Assembly: GCA_947044365.1 (NCBI GenBank)
Contig: OX345636.1
Location: forward strand, 26,401,466 to 26,465,465
Source of the DNA: Petrosia ficiformis
Lineage: Eukaryota; Porifera; Demospongiae; Haplosclerida; Petrosiidae
Reading direction: 5' to 3'
DNA length: 64,000 nt
The notes beneath the pieces were generated by a model. The model had not been told where the DNA came from. It made no database searches and saw only the letters and a program-made list of their open reading frames with translations. Shown piece by piece: positions 32,329 through 43,579 of this stretch (the first letter of the stretch is position 1; every line of letters begins with the position of its first letter). The position numbers and the translations under genes were made by a program.

Positions 32329-34010
32329 TCACCCGCCATAGGTGTGACGCAAAATTGCATCTATCGCGTATAATCGGTTAATTAAAGGAGGTCCTTCCAT
32401 ACTGATCATCAGCAAAGAGTTGAGAGAGGTGTTGATTAAACAGGAGCGAAGTTTTGTCCTTTCTTTTCCCAAGGTACTGAACCCTCTCTCACAGTCGGCT
32501 GAATGCATGGGAATCACCAAAAGGGAACAACTGATTTTACCCAAATTGGGATAGATGGAGCGATGCGAAACAAGAAAATTGAGAAATTCTCTGGACTTCT
32601 TAAAATTGAGGACCGCTAAAAGTACTTCTTTCCATTCGGATAAAGTATCAGCTATATCACAACCATAATGAGTAGCTAATGTGGTGATGTTGTCTCTGCC
32701 ATGAAGATATCTCTCAGCTGGGGATGTAGGAATTGAACTTGGATTAAAAACTACTGCAGCAGACAAAATAGAGACATCTTGATCAGGAAACCTCTCTAAT
32801 AGATTTTTCTCCACTGCTGAGAGGAATGGCAAAGCAAAGCATGCAAGGAATTGATCTTGGTTAAGCCCAGCGAGTGGTTCTGAAGATTTCTCCTTCCATT
32901 GTTCGAGTTCAGTCTGCCAGTCTGCTGTCTTCGATTTTGAAAGTGATGTTAAGGTGCCAATGCTACTTTTCGCTCTTTCAATTGCTGGTCTAATTGAACT
33001 GTAATCGATATTTTCAATTTGAAAGGTTTCGGAGAGATGTGTTAGGATGGGCATAGTCTCATGAAAAAAAAAACTCCAGCTACAAACTGATATGATGTTA
33101 GTAATGTGGCCAGCCGTAATGCTGTTGCATCACCATCATCATTAGCTATTTCTTGCAGTGCGATCATTAATGGAATCAAGCTCTTTTTTACAACTTGAAT
33201 TGCCTCATTGCATGCCAGCCAGCGTGTATCAGAAGGCCTCTGTAATTTGAGGGATGGCCTGTCTTCTAGAGCAGAGAACGCAGCTTTCAATCTATCCTGT
33301 CGTTTAGGTGACCCATGAAAAAACACGAACAAAGAATTGATCTGTTTCTTAAATCTCTCCACAAAACTAACATCCTTTGCAGCCTGAATCACAGCTAAGG
33401 CCAACCTGTGTGCTACACAATGTACGGAGATGAGGGTGGGCTGTAAAAGTTTAAGCTGTGTTGACACACCTGTGCGAATACCAGTCATAACACTGGCACC
33501 ATCACTTCCCAAAGCTACACAACTGGACAAAGCTAAACCATTTTCCTGGAGACAATCTAGAAGGCATTGAGTAATCGCATCAGCTTTAGTATCAGCGAGC
33601 TCCTTTAAGGCTAGAAAAAATGTTTCAACCTTGTCATCTACAATGGCTTTGATGTAAACAATAAGTTGACTGGAAGTAGCAATATCTGTGGTTTCGTCAC
33701 AGATTATCCCAAAGCAAGGCGACTTTTGAAGCTTTTTCAGCACTTCTAATTTCACCATACTACCAACAATGCTCAGAAATTCATTTACTATCATGTGGCT
33801 AGTACATGTGGCGTTACCTCCTTTATGAAGTGTTTCCAGAAAAGGCAGGCCTAGATGTTGTATATATTAATTCAAGTAGTGGCTTGTATTTCATCATGTG
33901 AGGTATCTCCTCCTTAGCCAGCCAATACACACACGACATTGCTGCACACACTGCCTTTTCTTCAGCTTCCCATCTATGCTGAAATGCCTGGCTGAATCTC
34001 ACCTGTCAAA
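32329..34010 (-). pseudogene. hAT-2 transposase core and C-terminus (minus strand)
   Basis: From 34010: FQHRWEAEEKAVCAAMSC, YWLAKEEIPHMMKYKPLLEL, a frameshift near 33860, then FLETLHKGGNATCTSHMIV, CFGIICDETTDIATSSQLIV, LGSDGASVMTGIRTGV, HCVAHRLALAVIQAAK, SDTRWLACNEAI, and after a shift in a poly-T run near 33062 MPILTHLSETFQIEN, then CERGFSTLGKERTKLRSCL and MISMEGPP at the end. This covers all hAT blocks (DET, SDG, C..HR..L, RW, dimerisation). Two frameshifts disable it. Its missing zinc-finger start is the plus-strand piece at 31795-32159. Confidence 0.85.
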
Positions 34011-34157
34011 GATGTTGATATTTATGCAGATGAATCTCAATGCACAAATAAAATTCAACTGGGCGGAGCTTCCATTTCAAATACAACACGTGTACGTGTA
34101 CGTGTATGAACGGACCACATTGTGAAAGATCACCACTACTATATATCGAGTGTAGTA

Positions 34158-36586
34158 CTATGTCTGCTGATCGTTTCCAACATGCTAGAAATCTACTTAT
34201 GCAAGCAGTGGAGAGTTTGCAAGATACCGGTACTGGTCCCGTTGGCAGACCTAACATGACTGCACCACAGTCAGAACCACAGACTTCTAGTAGTCAGAGC
34301 CATACTCAATCAATGTTAAGTGAAAGAAACAGACTTTTCAAGAGAAGTGGAGGTAAAAAAGAGTCTAAATGTACTAAGAAGAAGCGTTTGAGCATGTGGA
34401 CACATGACTTTGTTTGTCTAGCAAATACCACATGTACAAAACCACCAACATCACTCGAAACTGGTGAACTGCTTAGAGCAGGTTTGGGTAGGAAGCAACT
34501 CACCATGTTTTGTTTTGGGGATAGCTCTGATTTTCATTCAGAGATTATGAATGCATTCCCAGACCTGAAAGAAGGTGGAGGATATGAACTTCTACGTGTG
34601 GGAGATTCTGGTGGGCAAAGGAACACACTCCAACTAATTCCATCACCTCCAGAAGGATACACAGTGAATTATGTTAAAGAAGTAGTACGCCAGGCTAAAG
34701 TCTATATTCGCCCAGTGCAGCAAAACTTATCACTGCAGCCAAAACCATCTGAATCTGATATTGTAAGCTGTTTGATGTTTGTAATTGCATGACACTGTAT
34801 GTAAACATTATTATAATAAATGTTATATCATAAGTATAAATGTTGGATAAATAACGTTGAAATTATGCCTCATTATGATCAAAAAGTACTTTGTTTACAA
34901 CTTAGGATTGTCCTACTGAGAAGTGTATTATTTGTGGAGTTGACATCCCATTACCACAACTGCGACAACATGTTGAAATGTGTACAAAGTTGGTTCTTAC
35001 ATATTGCAGTAATTACAAAGTAATAGTTAATTTCAATTTTTTTTCCAGACCTAAACCCATAGACACAAGTGATGATGAGACACCTATACAATGTGAGGAG
35101 ATATTCTCATTTGATGAGGTACTCAAGAAGAGGAATTTCAAGATAATGATCAAGAGTTATTAGATCATGTGATAACTGTAAGCAAAGAATCTGACATAAA
35201 TCAGTCACCTAATTTGTGGTAAGTGGTATATTTTTGTATACTGCTTATGCATATACTGTAAAATCCTTTTCAGCTCACCTAAGACATTGCATGAAGCCAT
35301 TGTTTAGCCTTGAAAAAAATGTGACAACTGAGGAATATGAGTTCCAGGTCAGACGTGACCATGTATTAGAAGATCTACTGAAGGAGAGTAGGAAAAGATC
35401 ATACCATCCACAAAAACGAGTGAAAACATGGTTTGTGGGTGAAGACACTGGAGGTTTGACTAGAGAATTATGGCATTTGTTTGGTAAAGAAATTCAGTCC
35501 TTGTGCGAAGGGAAAGAGAGTAGTTTGGTTCCTAGACATGATGCAACGAAGTTGCAGGTAAATGAAGTGTTGTTTTGGAAGTTATATTAATGTCTATATT
35601 ATGCATGCATCAATAATGTGTCTCTTGAATTCTTAGGATGGTACATTTAGACAAATAGGAAAGCTAATGGGGACATCTCTTGCTCAAGGAGGATCAGGGT
35701 ATCCTTTCTTTGCACCTTCAGTGGCAAAGATCTCTGTTCAATATCAGTAAGAAGAGAAGAAATACCTGACCCTGAAGCAGAGAAAACTTTTCAAAAGGCA
35801 TGTTTTGCTCCTTTAATTAAGCACTGTTGTTATTTATCATATTGGACAGATATGTTCTGCTGGCTCAGATGATCTTAAATTAAGAGAAGCAGCAATGGAA
35901 TCATGTGACATGTTAATTACTTGTGGTTTCACTAAACCTGTTGCTACACTCACATACTGTGATGTCCCTTCACTGATTGAGTCAGTTGCTCTTCATACTA
36001 CCATTTTAGCAGTTAAAGCAGAATTAGACCAAATTATACTTGGATTAGAGGATTCTGGAAAACCCTGCAAACATATCCAAACCTTTTAAAACCTTTGTTT
36101 GTGCATGAGTATCAAGAGCTTTCAGCAGGTACCAGACCATTTAAGTTGATACATGTAGAATTTTTATACGATTCTTTTTTATAGTGGAACTGATGAAGAT
36201 GTTTGAAGTGAAGACTTTCTCTGAGCCAGGTTCATCAGAATTTACAACATATATTTTCTTTAGAGATTTGTTGGAAGAGATGGAAAGTAAGCATGAAACA
36301 TTAACACATAATATGGCACTTACTTGATATGTTTTCTTACAAAGGAGGTGATGTCCCTGTTAGTTTGAATAAATGCCTAGTGTTCTTCACTGGAACTGAG
36401 TGCATCCCTCCAACAGGATTTGATTTACCTTTGACATTAAATTTCAATAATAGCAATGTTTTTCCAAGTGCTTCTACTTGTGCTCTGGTGTTAACTTTAC
36501 CCACAATGTATCATGACAATTACGGTCTCTTCAAGGAGAAGATGTTGTATGGTTTTGTTAATCATGGAGGTTTTGGACTTTGTTAA
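34158..36586 (+). pseudogene. G2E3-like HECT E3 ubiquitin ligase
   Basis: ATG 34158: MSADRFQHARNLLMQAVESL. Exon 1 (to 34762) holds KKKRLSMWTHDFVCLANTTC, MNAFPDLKEGGGYELLRVGD and AKVYIRPVQQNLSLQP, a domain I associate with G2E3-like proteins. Exon 2 (34906-35019) encodes CIICGVDIPLPQLRQHVEMC, a UBZ-like finger. Later exons (35274-35557, 35637-35797, 35850-36128, 36185-36286, 36345-36586) give the HECT domain: VKTWFVGEDTGGLTRELWHL, IGKLMGTSLAQGGSGYPFFA, LEEMES, LVFFTGTECIPPTGFD, and SASTCALVLTLPTMY with the catalytic cysteine codon at 36479. Splice sites are mostly GT-AG, with one GC donor at 35798. Frameshifts near 35130, 35740 and 36060 suggest decay, but the catalytic end is intact. Confidence 0.75.
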
Positions 36587-36766
36587 AGTAGAAAGGAATG
36601 TTTTTTTCATTTATATTCAGTTTGCCTTTTCCACAACAAAAAACAAACATGCAGATGTTGAGTTATTTTATACAGCATAATATCACTTATTCAGTTTGAA
36701 GTTGAAACTCTTTAAAAAATCAATTTAAAACAAACATCTTGGTTGAATTATAAGAAAAATTATAAT

Positions 36767-38634
36767 TTGGAGAAAACAAATCTCAGCGTATCAATGTATT
36801 TAGAATATCCAAAATCATCACACTCTGATGTGGGATGCACTGTAGACTGCAACTCGGTGTACTCTACTGAAGATAGTGGGTTAATAATGTCAGAAACCTC
36901 AACATGTTCAGCTTCTGTTGGCAAAGGAGCATCCCAATCAATACCAAATAGAGTTGCTGACTCCTACATTTAATAGAAAAGTGAATGTTAGCTATACAAT
37001 TTATACACTTTCTTACAATGCTTCACTTACAGGAGTAAGCATTGTAGTTACTCCATGAAAATGAGCCATTTCAACAACCCACAACTGCTCAGGAGAAAGT
37101 CCATGCTCAGACTCCATAGGATGCCTATTCCAGGCATTTACAAACTTATTCAGACTACAATTGATCCTTTTGATGAAGACATAGTGTAAGCAGAAAAGAT
37201 GGATGATGTCATCAGGGTCTAAAACACCTTCCTCCTCCATCATGTAGAAGAGATTGTAGTAAAGAATTATACAACCCTGAAATAGGTCTCGCCAAAAACA
37301 TTCTATTCAAGAATTGTGTACACTACGACCAGTTATGAAACTACCTCTTCCTGGTCCACGCTCAGGATGCAACAACATATAATCAGCTACTGCAACATTT
37401 TCTCCACCATGGTCTGCACGAATGCGACTAGGTAATCCATATTGATCCACTGCTTGTTGAAAACATTCATAAACTGTATCTGCACGATTATTACAAGAGC
37501 ACTTAAGATAAACAATAAGGCGAGTATGACCATCAATGCCTCCATGGATTACAAGATTCCATCTGTATCAAAAATCAATAATTAATTATAGGACTAGAAA
37601 AAAACATGCACTTTTCAGAAATGTTCCACAAACAACAAAGTTATAAAACACTTAGTGTATATTAAATTATTAATGCAAGTAAACAATGAACACCAAAAGT
37701 TTCATTCAAAACTGCTGGGTTATTGGAGTGTGGTTTTCTGTTATAATGAAAGGTGTGGTTCCTGTATTCTTGGCAAGAATACAGGACCACGCCTTTCATT
37801 ATAACAGAAAAAATTAAATTTCATCTCTATCATGTACCAAAAGCTTTTTAAACTTTGTAATGAGTATATATATGAACCTTATGAGTTTTGTGGTTCCCAT
37901 CGATGTGCCATAGAGCCAATGGTCCATTGACCATGTATCTACGACGATTTATAGATGTTAGCCTACGCAATGCTGAGCCTTCTGGATCTACTCGTCTCTG
38001 ACTTTCCTGAACACGGTGTTGCTGTACCCTGATACCCTGTGCCCACAAATGTCCTTGCATCTGTCTGTTACCACACAAACCAAACTGATTGCTGAATGCG
38101 TCTCACAATCACATCAATATCTTGATCTGAGATATTTGAGTGTACAGAAAGACCATATTCATCCATTCTTTGTCGAACAGTTCTTACAGATACATTGAGA
38201 AGTGATGCTATCTGGGGTACTGTGAACTTGCTTTGTAACAAAAACTCTAGTTGGCTTTTAGGAATATAATATCTTGGTCTTCCTACCAATGCAATTTCAG
38301 TCACTACAGCCTCATACCCTGAATTTGAATGGTGAGTTAGCAAACTGCCCGAAAATCATCTAATGCCTCTCCAACTAATTGCACAATGCTAACTTGTTCA
38401 CCAGAAACTCTCAGATCCCCCAGAGTTTCTAAACATACAAGCTCACGGTAAATCACTTCCAAGTTGATTTTCAAACACATCTAAAATGTTTGATGATAGA
38501 TTTTCTTCGTTCAGTAAGGCTAATTCCACTACTAATCGCTCTAAACTTCTCGTACACCACTCTGTCATATTGTATGGACTACACCACTCCCACTTTAATT
38601 TCCCATATAACTTTGCAGTGAAATTCACCTGCAT
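36767..38634 (-). pseudogene. IS3EU-like DDE transposase (integrase-type)
   Basis: N-terminus: ERLVVELALLNEENLSSNIL, then VGRPRYYIPKSQLEFLLQSK and QIASLLNVSVRTVRQRMDEY (helix-turn-helix), ISDQDIDVIVRRIQ. A shift leads to CGNRQMQGHLWAQGIRVQQH and LRRLTSINRRRYMVNGPLAL, with D1 in WHIDGNHK (37901-37899). The next exon after the TTTGATACAG acceptor reads [18 protein letters not shown], with D2 in RADHGGEN (37414-37412) and E in IECFWRDLF (37303-37301). Then INCSLNKFVNAWNRH, GLSPEQLWVVEM, and the last exon DWDAPLPTEAEHVEVSDI. All three catalytic acids are present. A TGA at 37309-37307 replaces the usual arginine before IE. The match to the eukaryotic IS3-like (IS3EU) group is from memory of the motifs. 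Confidence 0.8.
37734..37811. repeat. Hairpin, 37-bp arms and 3-bp loop, in an intron
   Basis: TTTTCTGTTATAATGAAAGG... (37734-37771) pairs with its reverse complement (37775-37811), with one mismatch and one extra base. It lies in the intron between the first- and second-aspartate exons of the IS3-like transposase. Confidence 0.8.
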
Positions 38635-38755
38635 AATTGCAATATCAGTGAATTAATAATTTGAGGTGAGATTCAGCTGCACAACTACTTTAAACTAATA
38701 TATTTGACAGGTGAAATTCACTTGCATAAACATCAACATTTTGACAGGTGAAAGT
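38610..38755. repeat. Right-end repeat array of the HECT/IS3-like transposon
   Basis: Four degenerate copies of (CA)GGTGA(A/G)ATTCA(C/G)CTGCA-type units occur, ending TTTTGACAGGTGAAA at 38755. The stretch TTTAAACTAATATATTTGAC to the end is almost identical to part of 32149-32290. Confidence 0.7.
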
Positions 38756-39180
38756 AGTCTCTCCTCTTCTTTCGTTTTTTTTTTGTCTTTGTGTTTCTGC
38801 TCTTTTCTTGACTTCTCTTCTTCCTCTTTTCTCAGCTTCTCTTCCTTTGATCAATTTCGGATCTTCTTATTTCATCTTTTCTTCCTTTGACTCGCTACTT
38901 CCCATGTTTTCTTTTGTGATATTTTGTTACTGTTCCAAGGCTATTTACACTTACCTCTTACCCAAGACCCTCCCCTGGGATTGAGCCTGCCTTTTCTGCA
39001 ATGATATGTCCTACTACTGTATAGACATACTAATGATGTTTAACCTGGGTAAACAAAGTTAACGTCCCACGCCATGGCTGGTGCTGTAGAAGACGTAGAA
39101 TCAGCAGTACAGTCTAGGATAGCAAGGGGAGCGGTGCACTAGTGAGCAATTGTTAACCACAACCGCTTCTTTGATTTCCT
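38756..39180. other. CT-rich tract, no gene
   Basis: 38756-38900 is strongly pyrimidine-rich (CTCTTCTTTCGTT-type), giving a spurious Leu/Phe/Ser ORF. 39040-39180 is probably the 5' flank of the gag-like ORF that follows. Confidence 0.4.
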
Positions 39181-39868
39181 TACCATGTCAATGGATCCTT
39201 CTAACACTAGTGAAGACGCACAACAAGGGTCTAGTACCTCTCTCTCTCTATCTAAAGAAGATCTTTCTTACATCGCAGCTTCAGTAGTTGCCATCCTTAA
39301 GCAGAACCAATCTTGATCCTCGGATAACCCTGTTTGTCAAATCACTGGCCAAGGAACACCAGACCACAGTTAGTTAGATTGTTAATAGACACATGGGCCT
39401 GGGATAAGTTTGCTCGAGTGGTGCCAGGGCAGTCGTGCCTGATTTACTTGCTTTTGTGCAATCTTTTTTCCAACCTAGCTGCAACGAAATGGAGCAATTG
39501 TGCTCACTGAACCCCTTAATAGAAGGGGTACTTGTCTTGTGGCAGTTGCGCTATTTGGATAGTGCCTTGATATTCTCCTTTGGAGTGGGGTGCTTCATTA
39601 ACATTTATATCTTGTGGGCATGCGTCGGCATGGAAGCATATTATACACATTAGTTGGCTTGATATCCTGCATTGGTAAGCAACATCATGTGTTAGGGACA
39701 CCATTCACTTGGTGTCAGGTATGTGCATACATAATTATACATATAGACCTGGTATGCCAGTGTAAAGATGATTGTGAATCATCCTGAAATAATCAGGATG
39801 GGTGGTGCATACCCTATGGTGCCCATGAGGGGCTTATGCAGGGTCAGTGTGATGTAAAAATATATATT

Positions 39869-39930
39869 ATAATAATAATAAATAAATAAATAATAATAAC
39901 AACAATATTAATAATAATAATAATGAATTA
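39869..39930. repeat. TAA/AATA microsatellite
   Basis: Interrupted run of TAATAATAATAAATAAATAAATA-like triplets and tetramers, with a small CAACAATATT interruption. Confidence 0.8.
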
Positions 39931-40147
39931 AATTAGCATTAAAATTAAAAAAGATATATATAAATGCAGTTTTACAGTTACTACTTGTAGTGCCTAGTTG
40001 ATTGCTTGCTGATATGCATTATAGTAAAAAGTTATTCACAAATATATAGTAAGAATAGCTTCACTCATCTAGAGCCCCAATCATGGATGCACAGTATTTA
40101 ATATAGGCAATAAGTACACAATATGAGCATCCCAATCGCCCACAGCA

Positions 40148-40165
40148 CCCCCCCCCCCCCCCCCC
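40148..40165. repeat. Poly-C run (18 bases)
   Basis: An uninterrupted C18 tract in an AT-rich background. It may be an assembly weak point, and its length is uncertain in short-read data. Confidence 0.85.
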
Positions 40166-41031
40166 ACAGGGTCCATCCGAATGGGTCAATCACCTCCACA
40201 TGCTCTGATCCCAACAGTCGATATCCTATCAGATGCAGCACTAAGCTCCGCTGGTATCGACCAGTGTGCACTGTTGAGCCAGTTGGGGGATGTGTCCCAA
40301 ACTTCAGCCCAGTCATCGGTGCAGTCAGATTTGTCGGATCTGGTCTACATCACAGATGGCCTCCCCCCAATACCTAAAAAATTGTATCAAAAAATCAAAG
40401 ATTGGCAATTTGTCGATCTCCACGACTTATCATTCAAATCTGCAAAAGGCCGGGAGGAGGAGAATAATTTCCTGCAGCAATGTGACGGGAAAGTGTTACT
40501 GGTCCAATCGATGGACCATTTGAAGAGATGAGCAACAGACTTTCCAGACATTGTCGCCTGGGTGGAAGTTTTTGCTACATTGGTAGCAGTTGCCAGCAAG
40601 TCTGACAGTGAGGCTGTACCTGAATTGATGGCATACCTGGACAAAGTCATCCGAGCCGAAAGGGTTCGTGGGAGTTCATGGCAAGAATATGATAAGGCTT
40701 ATCGTCGTAAAGTAGCACTGAAGAAAGACCGCATCTGGTCCCGACATGACACAGATTCATCTTATCCCCCACTCAGACAGTCGAGCCAGTGAGCTCTTAT
40801 CCGGCCCCTTCAGGCCGTCGTTCTTTCCCATACCAGCGACCACAAAAAAGGAGTCTCAGTCGGGCAGTAGTACCATAGCCACTAATGCGTGGAAGAAGAC
40901 GGTATGCTATAGCCATAATTTCAACCCTGTGTATATATTTGGACAAAATGAGGCTTTGCTAACGATTGACTAACTACCATATAAGCAGTTTTATTTATTA
41001 CCAAGAGCAGGAACGATAGATTTGGGGTCAT

Positions 41032-41960
41032 TTAACAACTTCTCAGCCTTTCACAAGAGAGTGAGAATTTCTGGCAAATGACAAATGACTCCCAGTAATA
41101 GCAGATTTGATCATGTCTCGCAAGTGATTTTCTCTTTTCTCGATAGTACCACTCCAAATGCTCAAGATGACAGTGGAGGGGCCAAAGTAAACTCTCCACC
41201 ACCATAAATAGCTCTCTGCATGTCCGCATGGGTATACTGTAATGCTGCAACTAGATCTTGAAACTTGTCAACAAAGGCTGGCTGTGATCTTTTAGTAGTG
41301 AACTGTGCCCATTTCTTAACAATGCAGTTAGCACTGGAATTGGTGGTGAACCTATCAGATGATGACAATTGGGCGGTTCTACGTACGAATGAGATCACAT
41401 GGTTACCGAATGTCTCCTCTTTAGTATCAGTAAACCACTCATAAAACCAGGGCGCAATTGAATTCCATCGATCATGAAGTTATTTCAGCTCAAATTTGAA
41501 AGCGTCACCATTCTCTATGTCTGCCAAACCCTTATAAAAAAACATCTCCTTCCTGTACTACAACCCTACTTAATAATTTCCTTCTTTACTGTCGGAATGA
41601 GTATTGGAAAGGACACTTGAGAGCTTTTAATAAAGCTTCTTCCCCAACAGTACCATATGCCTTTAGTGATGACAACCGAGGCTCATGTTTCAACAGACTG
41701 GTAAAAAAGGTGTAGTAACCTTCGAAGTGCCTCTCTATCTGAATAAGGTAGGACCTAATTGTACAGGAGGCTTGCCTGTTTAAAGATTCATCAACACAAG
41801 GTTTCAATAAGTGGTAATAGTCACATAAAAATCTCCTTGCTCAAATGTTGCAGCAACTCCATAAACCACAACAAACCTTCCTGGGTGACAGAGTATCCCA
41901 TCTGTGCTGGCTACATGGTTTTTAGCTTCTCTATAAGAAAAATTTCATCTTTATCCTGAG
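41032..41960 (-). pseudogene. MULE transposase remnant
   Basis: From 41900 leftwards: GVAATFEQGDFYVTITTY, then RLSSLKAYGTVGEEALLKAL (the TDGE..L..A block of MULE transposases with TDG changed to TVG), KCPFQYSF, a frame change to FFYKGLADIENGDAFKFELK, WNSIAPWFYEWFTDTKEE, then SSSDRFTTNSSANCIVKKW and LVAALQYTHADMQRAIYGGG. The DRFTTN.SE..N..IK motif is typical of this family. Stops and shifts occur every 100-200 bases. Confidence 0.6.
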
Positions 41961-42660
41961 TACCTGTACAATGTTTACGTGCACTGTAGACTTGTGCTTT
42001 GTTTCTTGGTTCCTCGAAGAGGGATTTCATTATGGTCGAATTGTTTGTGAAGAATTACCGTGAGGAGGAATATACTTTTTTTATCACCAGCAAAGAAATA
42101 ATGTAAAATTGATTTTGGTATCAGCTCTACCTTCTAGTCACGAACTGTGGAAATAATTCTCCGAAATTGGTGTTCCTTTATGAATTCCATACTGTCTACA
42201 GATAGTGACCACTTCGTCTGAGGACTGAGGAGACACTCTCACCACCTTCTTTCACAATAGAACATGACCATCAAGGTAAAGAGGTAGTCTAAGAGCCACA
42301 ACTTATATCATAGCAAGGTGTAGGTAGCATCACCTTAACTACCTAATTACATAATCTAGGTAGTCTACCTTATGATGTACTTACAGTTCTGACGTACTTG
42401 TTTTGTTTCTTTTTTTTCTTAGGGGTATCTAGTTCACTTTCTGATGACAAAACCGATATTTCAGCATTTTCAACTTTTCATGGAAATCCCATTTCGCTAT
42501 CCGATGAGATTATGATAACATTCTATAAACAAATAACACTGTTATTCTCACTTAAATTCACAAACAATTTTATTTACTTCTCGTTATTTCACTTCCACAG
42601 TTAATAGACATATCAACGAGTATGCCCACGAAGCTATTTCATATGCAGCTTCACTAGAAT
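41961..42660. other. No confident gene
   Basis: A plus-strand exon-like piece at about 42420-42530 (GVSSSLSDDKTDISAFSTFH) follows a T-rich acceptor TTTTTTTTCTTAG and could belong with the unknown exons at 43580-44010. 42280-42370 contains CTACCTTATGATG/AGGTAGTCTA near-repeats. Confidence 0.25.
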
Positions 42661-42689
42661 TACAACTTTGTTACTAGGAAGGAGGAAGG

Positions 42690-43490
42690 AAAAGGAAGAC
42701 AAGGAACTCAGTAAAGTGAAGGTGTCAATGGATGGTGAGGAGCTTGAAAGGAGCAGGTCGGTCAAGTGTCTGGGAGTAATTTTGGATGATGCATTGACTT
42801 GGAGAGAGCAGTGGAGAGCGTAAGGAGAAAATGCTTTGCTGGATTGGCCAAACTAAGAAGATTGAAGATGGTGCTGCCATCTCAAACAAATAAGCATGTA
42901 TATAATGCTCTCGTGCTTCCTCACCTGGATTATTGTTCTGTTGTGTGAGCCAAGAAACTGGAGAGAGTGCAGAACTATGGCATGAGATTGATACTATCAA
43001 GACCACCTAGGATGCACAGCGAAGAGCTGAGAGAGGAAATGGGTTGGAAAACTCTGACTCTGGCAACATGGCGAGGATGATGCTAGTGCATAGATGTGTG
43101 GTGGGGCGAGCACCAGCTAGCCTCTGTGAAAGAGTTGCTATAAAACATCACGTAACAATAGGAATCAATAAGTTGCTACTAAGAAGACCAAACTCTGACT
43201 TTTTCAAAAAATCGTTCAGTTTCCTCCCGGGGAGCCCAGGATTGGAACAGTTTGCCCAATCGTATGAGAACTATTAGCTCAGCACTTACTTTAAAGACAC
43301 ACCTTAAAACTATCATGTAATATTTTGCATACTAAAGTTTTTCTTTCATAGTTGTGTATATATAGGCATTTCTATTATTTATTCATTTTCATTTTTGTTG
43401 CACTGTCTGTGGTGCCCGGGAAGACTGGCCTTGAGGCTGACGGGACATTTCCTGTTTAAAATAAAAATTTATCTATCATTACAGAATACG
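42690..43490 (+). pseudogene. LINE (non-LTR) ORF2 C-terminal end
   Basis: Pieces in changing frames read SVKCLGVILDDALTWREQ, RRKCFAGLAKLRRLKMVLPS, VYNALVLPHLDYCSVV, KLERVQNYGMRLILSRPPR, EELREEMGWKTLTL, VHRCVVGRAPASLCERVAI, LLLRRPNSDFFKKSFSF. This order is the standard end of jockey/RTE/CR1-type LINE proteins after the RT domain. The element ends near 43480 with GGCTGACGGGACATTTCCTG and a TTTAAAATAAAAATTTA tail, a likely LINE 3' terminus. It is 5'-truncated, as usual. Confidence 0.75.
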
Positions 43491-43579
43491 GTAGTAATAT
43501 CAGAAAATTGGTTATTAATTATTTCAAATTAATTTAATAAGTAATTTCCTGTTTCGTTTCGTTTTTTTGTTTTACCAGC

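Larger units (their letters stand above)
33985..38755. mobile_element. Two-gene transposon: HECT ligase plus IS3-like transposase
   Basis: Left end: CTGAATCTCACCTGTCAAAG then ATGTTGATATTTATGCA (33995 on). The right end on the opposite strand reads TTTCACCTGTCAAAATGTTG then ATGTTTATGCA (38752 inward). These form inverted repeats of about 45 bp with few mismatches. Between them lie a plus-strand HECT gene (34158-36586) and a minus-strand DDE transposase (38634-36767) with about 180 bp between their 3' ends. The exact tips and target duplication are uncertain. The left flank is hAT-2, and the right flank is a CT-rich tract. Confidence 0.65.
39185..40970 (+). pseudogene. Retroelement gag-like fragments (DIRS-type suspected)
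   Basis: MSMDPSNTSEDAQQGSSTS and LSYIAASVVAILKQNQS at 39187 end in a stop. A second block at 40181-40900 reads GLPPIPKKLYQKIKDWQFVD, DGKVLLVQSMDHLKR, DIVAWVEVFATLVAVAS, LMAYLDKVIRAERVRGSS, WQEYDKAYRRKVA, HDTDSSYP and KKTVCYSHNFN. The PPIP.KL..KI..W.FVDL and WVE.F blocks with WQ.YD are typical, as I recall, of a gag-like protein preceding a reverse transcriptase in invertebrate DIRS-like elements. A diverged insertion of about 800 bp (39380-40150), stops and a frameshift break it. No RT or recombinase follows. Confidence 0.45.

Noticed and set aside
38748..38984. Hydrophobic ORF resembling membrane segments
   Set aside because: It is produced by a CT-rich low-complexity tract just outside the transposon end.
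40098..40316. Minus-strand ORF with a poly-glycine run
   Set aside because: The glycine run comes from the C18 homopolymer, and the region codes for gag-like protein on the plus strand.
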